Shown: positions 50,224 through 59,749, counted from the first letter of the stretch. The stretch: 64,000 bases of DNA from Amycolatopsis cihanbeyliensis (GCF_006715045.1 NZ_VFML01000001.1:1178001-1242000), one strand, 5' to 3'. Numbers and translations: made by a program. The notes: generated by a model not told the origin, from the letters alone.

Positions 50224-50438
50224 GGTTCGTTTTTTGTACCGCGCACTCGACCCGGCGCGGCGGTCGAGCGGTGCCGCATGGTCACCGTCCACGCCGGGCG
50301 GCGCCGTGCCGACACGAGGGCACTTCGCGGGACGTATCAGAAAGTTCGAACACCGATTGCGGGGCGGCCACAAATTCTGTGTGATCTGGGTACAACCACC
50401 GCACGACACGCTGTTCGACTCGAAGGAGTAGACGCAAG

Positions 50439-50696
50439 GTGACTACCTCAATCAACGCCGAGCGCATGGCCCAGATCAAAGAAATTGTCTGCGACATTCT
50501 CGAGCTCGAGGAGGAAGAGGTCACACAGACCAGTCTCTTCAAGGAAGAGCATGACGCCGACTCACTGCTGGCGATCGAGATCCTGGCTGCACTCGAGAAG
50601 CAGTTCGGAGTACTGATCGACCAGACCGAGCTCACCCGGATGGTGAACCTGAAGGGCGTGTACGAGGTCGTCACCGAGGCGATCGAAGCGAGCTAG
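50439..50696 (+). CDS. Acyl carrier protein 2
   Basis: 85 residues from GTG 50439 with AAGGAG ten bases upstream. The phosphopantetheine Ser lies in EEHDADSLLAIEIL. Helix I is very acidic. It is followed 34 bases later by an active ketosynthase gene, its likely partner, and preceded by the type II thioesterase gene. Confidence 0.93.
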   Translation: MTTSINAERMAQIKEIVCDILELEEEEVTQTSLFKEEHDADSLLAIEILAALEKQFGVLIDQTELTRMVNLKGVYEVVTEAIEAS

Positions 50697-50730
50697 TTGA
50701 CCAGGGTGACCGGTCGGAGGAGGGAGGACG

Positions 50731-51981
50731 ATGACGTCAACGTGGCGCGACGCTGACACGAGCACCACGGCACGGCGAGTCGTGCTTACCGGGTTCGGTG
50801 TTTTCTCGAGCATCGGCATCGGCGCCGAGGAGTTCGCCGAAGGTCTGCGCCACGGGCGTTGTGGGGCCCGGCCGATCACCGTGTTCGACACCGAGGGGTT
50901 CGCCCACTCGAATGGCTGCGAGGTGGTCGGCTTCGAGCCGGAGAAGTGGATCCACAATCTCCCCGTGGACAAGCTCGGCCGGGCGAGCAGGTTCTCTGTC
51001 GCGGCCGCCCGGATGGCCATCGAGGACGCCGGCCTCAGTGCGGAGCAGCTTCGGTCCCAGCTCGGGGTGATCTCCATCGGCACGACCGACGGCGAGTCTC
51101 ACGATCTCGATCACCTGGTGGGAATGGAGGTCGAGAGCGGGCCGGAGAGCATGCGACCGGACATCGCACGCCGGATATCGCCTGAGCGGCTCTCGCTGTG
51201 CATCGCGCAGGAGTTCGGCCTGTCCAACGTCGAGGCCGCCACCATCGCCACGGCCTGCTCGGCAGGCAACTACGCCATCGGGCACGGATATGACGCGGTG
51301 CGTTCGGGAGAGGCGGACTACGCCCTGTGCGGAGGTGCCGACGCTATGTGCCGCAAGACCTTCACCGGCTTCTACCGGCTCGGCACGATCGCACCGGACG
51401 TCTGCCGTCCGTTCGACAAGGACCGCAAGGGGATCCTGACCGGAGAAGGCGCGGGCATCATGGTGATGGAGAGCCTGGACTCGGCGCTGGCTCGTGGTGC
51501 GCACATCTACGCCGAGGTGCTCGGGTACGGCCTGAACTGTGACGCCTTCCACCAGGTCGCACCCGACCAGTCGAGCGTCGCCAGATGCATGGGGCTCGCA
51601 CTCGACAACGCCGGAGTCAAGCCACACGAGGTCGACCTGATCTCCGCACACGGAACGGGCACCAAGGCCAACGACGTGACGGAGATCCAGGCGATCCGGG
51701 ACGTGTTCGACGACACTCCGCCCCGTACGATCTCTCTCAAGTCGATGCTGGGGCACACCATGGGCGCGGCGAGCGCACTCGCCGCCATCGCCTGCTCGCT
51801 GGCGATCAAACATGGGTTCATCCCACCCACGATCAACCACCGGGAGACGGACCCGGAGTGCGAGATCGACTGCGTGCCGAACCAGTCGGTGGAGGCCGAC
51901 CTGCGCATCGTGCAGAACAACGGTCTGGCGTTCGGCGGCAACAACTCGATCGTGGTCCTCGGTAAGCATCAGGCTTCCTGA
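50731..51981 (+). CDS. Type II beta-ketoacyl-ACP synthase, second active copy
   Basis: 416 residues with the full triad: Cys in ATACSAGN, His in SAHGTGTKANDV, His in KSMLGHTMGA. Strong ribosome binding site (GGAGGAGGGAGG). No chain-length-factor gene follows it; its partner may be the Cys-less protein encoded at 44935-46047, or it may act as a homodimer. It marks the apparent right end of the biosynthetic genes, because the next 1.1 kb codes for nothing clear. Confidence 0.94.
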   Translation: MTSTWRDADTSTTARRVVLTGFGVFSSIGIGAEEFAEGLRHGRCGARPITVFDTEGFAHSNGCEVVGFEPEKWIHNLPVDKLGRASRFSVAAARMAIEDAGLSAEQLRSQLGVISIGTTDGESHDLDHLVGMEVESGPESMRPDIARRISPERLSLCIAQEFGLSNVEAATIATACSAGNYAIGHGYDAVRSGEADYALCGGADAMCRKTFTGFYRLGTIAPDVCRPFDKDRKGILTGEGAGIMVMESLDSALARGAHIYAEVLGYGLNCDAFHQVAPDQSSVARCMGLALDNAGVKPHEVDLISAHGTGTKANDVTEIQAIRDVFDDTPPRTISLKSMLGHTMGAASALAAIACSLAIKHGFIPPTINHRETDPECEIDCVPNQSVEADLRIVQNNGLAFGGNNSIVVLGKHQAS

Positions 51982-53104
51982 CCCCAGGCACCCCTCCGGG
52001 CAGAACCCGCGGCGCCGGACAGTCCACACCGGCCTACCGGGTCGATGACCGCACGGCCCGCGGCGGGCGGCGCGAGCGGCATGGCTTACACACCAGCCAT
52101 ACCAGTTCACAAGAACGTGACATGTACATGAACCGTGTTCGCATTGCCGGTCCGGCGTCGTGATCGGGCGGAAAGCGTGGTACGTTCTGCCCGCAAGCTA
52201 TTACTGGCGGGGTGATATAGAAGACCACGTCCGCACCACCGGCGGCCGATGTAGTACCGATCGACGGTACCGCATCGCATCGATGGCCTGATGTTGGTCG
52301 ATAGTATGGCTTTTATTTGAAAAGTCAGCTTTCGATAGCCGGCATCGGACCCATAGCCATCAAATTTTTCGAATCGGTGGCCGGATGCGGGCGTGGCCGT
52401 GCATGATGGTAGTTGACCTGAGCAGGACGCAGTTGCGAGTGCCACTAGCGCGCTAGCACGGACTTCCTCTAGCGTTCAGTTCAGGTAGTCATACCGAACA
52501 GTCCTGGGGGTTAGAGTGAAGATTACTAGGCGTAAAGCCCGTTACAGTCGGCTATTGTTACGCGTCAGTGTCGTGACATCAAGATTGTTTGCTCCACTCG
52601 CAGTTGACGAGTAGAGTGCATGCGCCATACGCAGCATGCCGCGTAACGGATTTCTCATCGCTAAATGACGTGTATACCTGGCGTCGTATCCGCGGGTGAA
52701 CGCCCGTGTTGGCTTCGTCGTGGCGACGAGGGTATGCCGTCGTGACCGCACCATGTTCGAATCGCCGTTGAAGAGTTCGAGGAGGCGGAGGGAGTGGCGG
52801 TAAGTGCATCACGATCCGGTGACCGTGACTCGGCCCCAGAGCGTGATCAACTCGTCACACCGGAAAGCCACCTTGTCCGAAATCAGGACAATATCCGGAT
52901 TACGCCGGCTCAGAATTGCGGTGATCACCGCAAATTCGAACAAACTGGGGAACACAAAAAGATGTCGGTTGAACGTCCTTTCGATGAAGCCTACACCAGC
53001 CGGGTGCCGGCTCGCGCTCACACACCAAGGACGACGACCACGACAGGCTTGAACCACCTATCTTGTAGAACCGGTGCAAAAACGGACGATTGGGGGCTTT
53101 GACC
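51982..53104. other. 1.1 kb poorly coding, lower-GC gap with small inverted repeats
   Basis: I see no convincing gene here. Base composition is visibly less G/C-rich than in the flanks. Inverted repeats: GTACCG-N5-CGGTAC at 52254-52270 and TTGTCC-N7-GGACAA at 52873-52891, the latter about 214 bases before the small LysR-type gene and a possible operator. Short open frames in all phases lack third-position G/C bias and start signals. It may be a decayed gene or insertion site at the edge of the cluster. Confidence 0.5.
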
Positions 53105-53398
53105 GTGCACGAAAGGGAACTGAGGGCCTTCGTGGCGACCGCGCAGATCGGCAGAATGGACCTCGCCGCCAAGGAGCTTGGATACTCCCAGCCGGCGATC
53201 AGCTACCAGATCAAGTGCTTGGAACGCGCGCTCGGTGTGCGGCTGTTCATGCGCAACCCGGCCGGCGCCCAGTTGACCAGAGAGGGAGAGATCATTCTGT
53301 TGTCCGCGCAGTCGGCCCTGCTCCTGCTAGACAACATCAAGAGCATGTCACGCAGTTCGGCGGAGGAACTTCTCTCGGCGGCGGGAATAGCGACCTGA
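53105..53398 (+). CDS. Stand-alone LysR-type helix-turn-helix protein (no effector domain)
   Basis: 97 residues from GTG 53105; TTG 53099 and TTG 53090 are alternatives. Residues 1-60 are a clean LysR winged HTH (ELRAFVATAQIGRMDLAAKE, then SQPAISYQIKCLERALGVRLF), followed by the start of the linker helix. The frame stops at 53398, so the substrate-binding domain of a normal LysR protein (about 300 residues) is absent. It may be a truncated gene or a genuine short regulator. As the first gene right of the biosynthetic block it could regulate the cluster. Confidence 0.8.
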   Translation: MHERELRAFVATAQIGRMDLAAKELGYSQPAISYQIKCLERALGVRLFMRNPAGAQLTREGEIILLSAQSALLLLDNIKSMSRSSAEELLSAAGIAT

Positions 53399-53547
53399 TT
53401 GACCGGGCACGGTCCGGAGCCGGTCGCCGGCCCGTGTCTCGGGTCGAGGTGGCGGGCCGGCTGCCACGCCCGTCCTGGCGAGCGGTTGCAGAACTTTTTT
53501 AGGTTTCGGTTGGCCGGCGGGTCGCTCGCCATGGTCGAGCTCACCGC

Positions 53548-54381
53548 TCATGGCTTGCGGGCCAGGCCGCCGACGATCAGGTGCTGCACATCCGCCAACG
53601 GCCGGTCCGAGGGGCCGTCCGGCCACCAGTGCGGGAGCAGGGCCAGTCCCGGGTCGATCAGGTCCAGGCCGCAGAACATCCGCTCGATCTCCGCGCGGGA
53701 TCGGAAGTGACCCGAACCCATCGGGCTGTGCAGCATGACCTCCTGCAGCCTGCGGGCCAGGGCCGCGCGCGGGCTGTCGTCGCGGGGGTCGAGAAAGTGC
53801 GTGATGCCCACGTAGCTCCCGCTGGGCAACGCGTCGACGTAGGCCTGCATGATCGCCCACGGATCGAGTTCGTCCGGCACGTGGTGCAGGGTTCCGATCT
53901 GCAACAACGCCACCGGCGTCGAGAAGTCGAGGTGCCGCCGGGCCGCCACGCTGTCCAGCACCTCCTCGGGGCGGGTGAGGTCGGCCGCGATCAGGTGGCT
54001 GTTCACGTCCTGCGCCAGTAGGGCCCTGCCGTGTGCGATCACCACCGGATCGTTGTCCACGTACACCACCGTGGCGTCGCCGTTCATCCTGCGGGCCACC
54101 TCGTGGGTGTTCTCCGCGGTCGGTAGCCCGGCACCGATGTCGAGGATCTGCTCGATGCCGGCCCGGCCGACCAGCCAGCGGACCATCCTGATCAGCATCT
54201 CCCGGTTGTCCCTGGCGATCATCGGAACCTCCGGCGCGACCTTGACGAGGGACTTCTTCACCTCCTGGTCGATGGCGTAGTTGTCCTTGCCGCCGAGGAC
54301 CGCGTCGTACACCCGAGCGATACTGGCGCGTGTGGGGTCCACCCCGACCGGGGTCCGGTACGGTGCCTCGTCCGCGCGCAT
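53548..54381 (-). CDS. SAM-dependent methyltransferase (DUF574 / SAM_MT type)
   Basis: 277 residues. The N-terminal segment PTRASIARVYDAVLGGKDNYAID and the SAM motif ILDIGAGLPTAENTHEVAR followed by VVYVDNDPVV identify the actinobacterial DUF574 family. ATG 54381 is preceded by GGGAGGGATGG. Members are numerous in actinomycete genomes and mostly have no known substrate. Nothing ties it to the peptide cluster beyond position. It converges with the LysR-type gene. Confidence 0.9.
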   Translation of the reverse strand: MRADEAPYRTPVGVDPTRASIARVYDAVLGGKDNYAIDQEVKKSLVKVAPEVPMIARDNREMLIRMVRWLVGRAGIEQILDIGAGLPTAENTHEVARRMNGDATVVYVDNDPVVIAHGRALLAQDVNSHLIAADLTRPEEVLDSVAARRHLDFSTPVALLQIGTLHHVPDELDPWAIMQAYVDALPSGSYVGITHFLDPRDDSPRAALARRLQEVMLHSPMGSGHFRSRAEIERMFCGLDLIDPGLALLPHWWPDGPSDRPLADVQHLIVGGLARKP

Positions 54382-54548
54382 AACTCCGCCATCCCTCCCG
54401 TTTCGTGTTCCGACGCTTACTCTACGAGATGGCTCCGAGATCATGTCGCCCCGCCGAATGACCCCCATCGCCGAGCGTTGCCCATGGCACGGAGCGGCAT
54501 CCCGGCCGCGCGACTATGATCTTCCTGGTCCGGCGTTGGGAGGTGACG

Positions 54549-56864
54549 ATGTCCGGCGACGCAGCTCGGCGATCGCTCGGTCCACTCCCCGCGGAGCGGA
54601 CGACCTACGTGGGGCGCCGGACCGAGTTGATCGAGACGCGGCGGCTGCTCGGCGCGGCGTCGCTGGTGACCCTGACCGGGCCCGGCGGGGTGGGCAAGAC
54701 GAGGCTGGCGCTGCAGGCCGCCGCGGCCGCGCGGGCCTCCTTCGCCGACGACGTGGTGTTCGTCGGGCTCGCCGAGCTCCGCGAGCCGGAACTGCTGGTC
54801 AACACGGTCGCCGACCACCTCGGGTCGGGTGACCGCTCGGCGCGTCCCCCGATCGACCTGCTGGTGGAGCAGCTGCGCGCCCGCAGGCTGCTGCTGGTGC
54901 TGGACAACTGCGAGCACCTGGTCGAGGCCTGCGCGCGGCTGGTGGGCACCCTGCTGGCCGGCTGCCCCGACCTGGTCGTGCTGGCGACCAGCCGCCAGTC
55001 GCTCGGTGTGGCGGGAGAACGGATCCTGCCGGTGTCCCCGCTGGCCGTCCCCGAGCCCGGCGAGTCGACCGCCGGGCTGGAGCAGTACGAGGGTGTCCAG
55101 CTCTTCGTGGATCGGGCCACGGCCGTCGTGCCGTCGTTCGCGATCACCGAGGAGAACGCCGCCGACGTGACCCGGCTGTGCCAGGCATTGGACGGGTTGC
55201 CGCTGGCCATCGAGCTGGCGGCGGTGCGGTTGCGCTCGCTGTCGGTGCGCCAGCTCGCCGACCGGCTGGACAACCGATTCACCCTGCTCACCGGGGGCCG
55301 CCGGTCGGGACCGAGCAGGCACGCGACGTTCCAGGCGTTGATCGACTGGAGCCACGAACTGTGTACCGAGCAGGAACGCCTGCTGTGGGCACGCACCTCG
55401 GTGTTCTCCGGCACCTTCGGCCTGGATGCCGCCGAGGAGGTGTGCTCGGCGGGCGGGCTGGACCGGCATGCGGTGCTGGACGTGCTGGACGGTCTGCTGG
55501 ACAAGTCGATCCTGCTGCGGCAGGAGCGCGACGACGTCGTGCGTTACCGGATGCTGGAACCGGTCCGGCAGTACGGCGAGGACCGGTTGCAGGCCGCGGG
55601 TGACCTGGTGCGGATGCGGCGGCGGCACCGCGACTGGTACCTGGAGCTGGCCAGGCAGTTCGCCGCGGAGTGGTTCGGCGCCGACCAGATCGCCTGGATC
55701 ACCCGGCTCAAGCAGGAGCACGCCAACCTGCGCGGGGCACTCGACTTCTGCTCGACCGAGCCCGGCGAGGCAGCCGCGGGGCTGGACCTGGTGCACGGCG
55801 TGAAGGAGTACTGGGTGTTGCGCGGGCTCAACACCGAGGGGCGGATGTGGCTGGGCAAGCTGCTCGATGTCGCCCCGAACGACTCCCCCGGCAGGGCCAG
55901 CGGGTCGTGGATGTACGCCTTCCTCGCGCTCGTGCAGAGCGACCTTCCCGCCTTCGACACCGCGCTGGCCAGGGCGGCGGACGCGGCCGAGGAACTCGGC
56001 GACGAGCGCTCCCGTGCCTACGTCCACCACGTGCGCGCCTACGCGGCGCTGATCGACGACCAGGCGGACACCGCCGCCGACCTGTTCCACCAGGCCGCCG
56101 AGGAGTTCCGGCGGCAGCGGGACTTCGGCGGGCTGTTGTGGGCGAGGTACAACCACGGTCTCGCGATCAGCCTGGCGGGCGACCTGGAGCGCGGGCGCCA
56201 GGTGCTGCGGGACTGCGTGGCCGAGTGCGTCGAACGCGGCGAGGTGTTCTGGCGGTCCTGGGCGCTGTGGTCCCGCAGCGCCGCCGAGTACCTGCGCGGG
56301 GACATGGAACAGGCCGAGCAGGCGGGACTGGAGCTGCTGCGGCTGCAACGACGCGTCGACGACCGGGCGATCATCGCCTTCTCGCTGACGGTCATGGCCG
56401 GCTGCGCCACGCATCGCGGGGATCCGCGCCGGGCCGCCCGGTTGCTCGGCGCGGCGACCACGGTGTGGCAGTGGCTCGGCGCCTCACCCACCAACTACGC
56501 CGCGTTCGTCGAACCGATGGAACGCGACATCGGCCTGGTGACCGGCGAGCTCGGGGCCGAGGAGGCGGCCAAGGAGTTCGCCACCGGTGCCGAGCTGTCC
56601 GCGGAGCAGGCCGTGCGACACGCACTGGGCGAGGCGCAGGACGGAGCGGAGGCCACTGTGGAGCCTCCGCCCGATCCACTCACCAAGCGGGAGACCGAGA
56701 TCGCCGAGCTGGTGACCCAGGGCCTGACCAACCGGGACATCGCCGACCGCCTCGTCATCGCCCGCCGGACGGCCGAGACCCACGTCGACCACATCCTCGG
56801 CAAGCTGGGCTTCACCAGCCGGGCACAGATCGCCGCCTGGTTCGTGGAGTCCCGCCGGTCCTGA
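54549..56864 (+). CDS. LuxR-family regulator with N-terminal AAA/NB-ARC ATPase
   Basis: 771 residues. Walker A is TGPGGVGKTRLAL (residues about 43-55) and Walker B LLLVLDNCEHLV, followed by an NB-ARC-like region, TPR-like helical repeats (about 380-650) and a C-terminal LuxR HTH (LTKRETEIAELVTQGLTNRD, about 705-760). ATG 54549 follows GGGAGGTGAC. ATP-dependent regulators of this kind often control secondary metabolism, so this could act on the cluster, but the sequence does not prove it. It diverges from the methyltransferase gene. Confidence 0.93.
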   Translation: MSGDAARRSLGPLPAERTTYVGRRTELIETRRLLGAASLVTLTGPGGVGKTRLALQAAAAARASFADDVVFVGLAELREPELLVNTVADHLGSGDRSARPPIDLLVEQLRARRLLLVLDNCEHLVEACARLVGTLLAGCPDLVVLATSRQSLGVAGERILPVSPLAVPEPGESTAGLEQYEGVQLFVDRATAVVPSFAITEENAADVTRLCQALDGLPLAIELAAVRLRSLSVRQLADRLDNRFTLLTGGRRSGPSRHATFQALIDWSHELCTEQERLLWARTSVFSGTFGLDAAEEVCSAGGLDRHAVLDVLDGLLDKSILLRQERDDVVRYRMLEPVRQYGEDRLQAAGDLVRMRRRHRDWYLELARQFAAEWFGADQIAWITRLKQEHANLRGALDFCSTEPGEAAAGLDLVHGVKEYWVLRGLNTEGRMWLGKLLDVAPNDSPGRASGSWMYAFLALVQSDLPAFDTALARAADAAEELGDERSRAYVHHVRAYAALIDDQADTAADLFHQAAEEFRRQRDFGGLLWARYNHGLAISLAGDLERGRQVLRDCVAECVERGEVFWRSWALWSRSAAEYLRGDMEQAEQAGLELLRLQRRVDDRAIIAFSLTVMAGCATHRGDPRRAARLLGAATTVWQWLGASPTNYAAFVEPMERDIGLVTGELGAEEAAKEFATGAELSAEQAVRHALGEAQDGAEATVEPPPDPLTKRETEIAELVTQGLTNRDIADRLVIARRTAETHVDHILGKLGFTSRAQIAAWFVESRRS

Positions 56865-57040
56865 CCGGGCGAGCACCGAGGTACGTACGCCAGGTACGTA
56901 GTCCTCACGATGCGCGGCGCGCGGCGGGCGGGGGACGCTGTGTCGCCAAGGTGGCCACCGTGGCCCACCTGGCGCACCGCGGAGGCAGTCCCGATGACTC
57001 GGAACACGACCCGGCACACCGAGCCCGAGCGCTGATCGCC

Positions 57041-58228
57041 ATGACCGTCACCGAGCAGCGCAACGAACCGGCCGGCGGGTTCCACCCGCACGCCGGCATC
57101 ATGGCCAAGGCGATCGTCTATGAGATCGAGAACCTGGTACCGGGGTACGCGCGGCGGCTGGACGGCCCGTTCGGCGCGGCCCTCCGGGAGGGCGTCGAAC
57201 GGGTCATCCGGTACGCCCTTGCCACCCCGGGCCGCGTCGTGGTGCTGCCGGAGCGCGGTGCCAGGATGTTCCGCGAGCTGGGTAGGGCCGAGTTCGACGC
57301 GGGCAACGGCCTGGACCGGCTGCAGTCCGCGTACCGGCTCGGGGGCACGGTGGCCTGGCGGCACCTGGCCGAGTTCGGGCAGGCGCGGGGTGTGCCCGCG
57401 GGCCGCCTGAGTGCGTGTGCCGATGCGGTGTTCGGCTACGTGGACCAGGTGTCCGCACTGTCGGTACGGGGGTACCACGCGGCGCGGACCGCGTCGGCGG
57501 GGCGGCTGGCACGCAGCAGGCGTCTGCTGTTGGAGCAGATCCTCGCCACGCCACCCGCCTCGCCGCGGGCACTGGCCTCGGCCGCGGCGCAGGCGCGGTG
57601 GACCCTGCCGGAACGGGTCACGATGGTGGCCGTCGAGGCATCCGGCCACCCGGCGCAGCCGGACCTTCCCGAACTCGGCGAGGGGACGCTGGCCGACCTC
57701 ACCGACGCCCGGCCCTGCCTGCTGCTGGCCGCTGAGACGGATCTGACCGGGATCGCGCGGGCACTGGGCGGCAGGCGGATCGCGGCCGGGCCGAGCGTGC
57801 CGCTGCGAGACGCCGCGAGCTCGCTGCACTGGGCACGGCGCACCCTGGAGCTGGTGTGTTCCGGGGCGCTGCCGGACGCCACGGTCACCCGGTGCACCGA
57901 CCACCTGCTCAGCCTGTGGCTGCGCGCGGACCGGTTCCTGCTCACCGAGCTGCGCAAGCTCAGCCTCGCCCCGCTCGACGGGCTCACCGGCAAACGGCGG
58001 GCGGCGCTGGGCGGGACCCTGCTCGCCTGGCTGGAGTCGCGGGGCAGCGCGGTGGAGCTGGCCGAGCGGCTCCAGGTGCATCCGCAGACCGTCCGGTACC
58101 GGCTACGGCAGCTCGAGGAGCTGTTCGGGCGCCGCCTGCACGATCCGGACGAGCGGCTCGCGATGGAGATCGCACTCCGCGCCGAGCGGGAAACCACTGC
58201 CACCAAGGTCACGGAGGTTGACGAGTGA
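57041..58228 (+). CDS. PucR-family transcriptional regulator
   Basis: 395 residues from ATG 57041. The C-terminal HTH typical of PucR/CdaR proteins is clear (AELAERLQVHPQTVRYRLRQ, then LEELFGRRLHDPDERLAMEI). The N-terminal half is helical (FGAALREGVERVIRYALATP) and of unknown ligand. It ends with a GTGA overlap onto the secreted lipase gene, so the two are coupled and the regulator may respond to the substrate of the lipase. Confidence 0.88.
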   Translation: MTVTEQRNEPAGGFHPHAGIMAKAIVYEIENLVPGYARRLDGPFGAALREGVERVIRYALATPGRVVVLPERGARMFRELGRAEFDAGNGLDRLQSAYRLGGTVAWRHLAEFGQARGVPAGRLSACADAVFGYVDQVSALSVRGYHAARTASAGRLARSRRLLLEQILATPPASPRALASAAAQARWTLPERVTMVAVEASGHPAQPDLPELGEGTLADLTDARPCLLLAAETDLTGIARALGGRRIAAGPSVPLRDAASSLHWARRTLELVCSGALPDATVTRCTDHLLSLWLRADRFLLTELRKLSLAPLDGLTGKRRAALGGTLLAWLESRGSAVELAERLQVHPQTVRYRLRQLEELFGRRLHDPDERLAMEIALRAERETTATKVTEVDE

Positions 58229-59409
58229 ACCGGTCCCGTCTGCTCACGGCCCTGGTGCTCGCGGTTGTGCTGACCGCGGGCGCCCCGGTTTCGGCCGCAC
58301 CGCCGCAACCGGCGCCGCCGGGGGACGCCTTCTACCAGCCGCCATCCCCGCTGCCCGATGGGCAGCCGGGCGAGGTGATCCGCTGGCGCCCCGGCACGGC
58401 GGGACCCGCCCACGAGACCGTGGACGCCTGGCAGGTGATGTACCACTCCACCGACGCGCTGGGCGAGCCGAACGTGGTGACCGGCACGGTGCTGCTGGGC
58501 AAGGACGTCGATCCCGCCACCGCCCCGGTGGTGGCCATGGCCCCCGGAACGCACGGCCCCGCGTTCCGCTGCGCCCCGTCGAAGATGCTGTCCATCGGTG
58601 CCTTCTACGAGCAGCCCGCGCTGGAGGATCTGCTCGGCCGCGGCTATGCGGTGGCGATGACCGACTACGAGGGCTACCACCCCGAGCCGGACACCACCTA
58701 TGTGACCGGCAGGGCCATGGGGCACGCCGTGATCGACGTGGTGCGGGCGGCGCAGCGGCTGCCCGTGGCGGGGCTGTCGGCGGAGGCGGAGGTGGCCTTC
58801 CGCGGCTACTCCCAGGGTGGCGGCGCGGCGATGTGGGCGGGCCAGATGCAGCCGGGGTACGCCCCGGAGCTGAACCTGGTCGGCGTCGCCGCGGGCGGGG
58901 TTCCCGCCGATCTGGCGCAGGTGTCGATCCAGCTCGACGGCGGCCTCGGGTTCGGCCTGCTCGCCTATGCGCTGCAGGGACTGGACGCCGCCTACCCGCG
59001 ACTGCGGCTGGACTCCTACCTCAACGAGGCGGGCCGCACCGAGTTCGCGCGGATGCGGCAGGAGGCCTGCACCTTCGAGCTGCTGGTGGACTACCGGGGC
59101 AGGAAGCTGTCCGAGTTCACCACCGCCAGCCCGGTGATCCAGCCGGAGTGGATGGCCAGGATCAGGGAGAACGTCCTCGGCGGCACCCCGATCGAGGTCC
59201 CGGTGTTCGACTACCACGCGACCGGGGACGACCTGGTGTGGTTCCCGCAGGCGGAGCGGCTGCGCCGGTCCTACTGCGACCAGGGCGTCCCGGTGACCTG
59301 GCGGGCCTACGACACCGACCACATCACCCTGGTCTACACCGGCAACGAGGCCGCGCACCAGTTCATCGCCGACCGGTTCGCGGGCAAGCCGGTCACCTCG
59401 AACTGCTGA
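58225..59409 (+). CDS. Secreted lipase/esterase (LIP family)
   Basis: 394 residues from GTG 58225. A signal peptide is plain (MNRSRLLTALVLAVVLTAG, probable cleavage after VSAA near residue 25). The nucleophile is in FRGYSQGGGA, the acid and His probably in YHATGDD and DTDHITLVY. Matches the layout of secretory LIP-family lipases of actinomycetes. Four-base overlap with the PucR-type gene upstream. A hairpin terminator follows. Confidence 0.92.
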   Translation: MNRSRLLTALVLAVVLTAGAPVSAAPPQPAPPGDAFYQPPSPLPDGQPGEVIRWRPGTAGPAHETVDAWQVMYHSTDALGEPNVVTGTVLLGKDVDPATAPVVAMAPGTHGPAFRCAPSKMLSIGAFYEQPALEDLLGRGYAVAMTDYEGYHPEPDTTYVTGRAMGHAVIDVVRAAQRLPVAGLSAEAEVAFRGYSQGGGAAMWAGQMQPGYAPELNLVGVAAGGVPADLAQVSIQLDGGLGFGLLAYALQGLDAAYPRLRLDSYLNEAGRTEFARMRQEACTFELLVDYRGRKLSEFTTASPVIQPEWMARIRENVLGGTPIEVPVFDYHATGDDLVWFPQAERLRRSYCDQGVPVTWRAYDTDHITLVYTGNEAAHQFIADRFAGKPVTSNC

Positions 59410-59453
59410 GCCGCGCCGGCGGACGTACGGAATGTGCGCGGAAGCCAACGTGA

Positions 59454-59484
59454 AGTGGCCCGGTCGGCGGGCGACCGGGCCACT
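59454..59484. terminator. Bidirectional hairpin terminator
   Basis: A perfect 13-base stem, AGTGGCCCGGTCG (59454-59466) with CGACCGGGCCACT (59472-59484), and a 5-base loop, between the convergent lipase and DUF397 genes. Confidence 0.88.
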
Positions 59485-59521
59485 ACTCCTGCCGACTTGG
59501 AACGAGTCGGCGCCGTGCGGG

Positions 59522-59731
59522 TCAGCTGAGGTGCTGAGCGCGTTCCCTCATCGTGTCGAGGAATGCGTCGAAGGCTGAGCGTGTGAGCGTGAGGTGCCCA
59601 CCATTGCGGTTCTTGGTGTCCCGCACCGCGACCAGACGGCTGGACGCGGCCACCTCGACACACGCGCCATTGCCCTGCGATCGCGTGCTTGTTCGCCAGG
59701 TCGTCCCTGCGGGAATCGGTGTCGACATCAT
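59522..59731 (-). CDS. DUF397 domain protein
   Basis: 69 residues with the DUF397 pattern WRTSTRSQGNGACVEVA, then VAVRDTKNRNGGHLTLT and FDAFLDTMR. Such small proteins are encoded beside Scr1-like XRE regulators in actinomycetes and are thought to form regulator/partner pairs. Here it lies 18 bases after the truncated Scr1-like gene. ATG 59728 is an alternative start. Confidence 0.92.
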   Translation of the reverse strand: MMSTPIPAGTTWRTSTRSQGNGACVEVAASSRLVAVRDTKNRNGGHLTLTRSAFDAFLDTMRERAQHLS

Positions 59732-59749
59732 GCCGCCTTCAGTAGAACT

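Noticed and set aside
52794..53102. Short overlapping frames in both directions before the LysR-type gene
   Set aside because: Several phases are open equally, as in noncoding lower-GC DNA.
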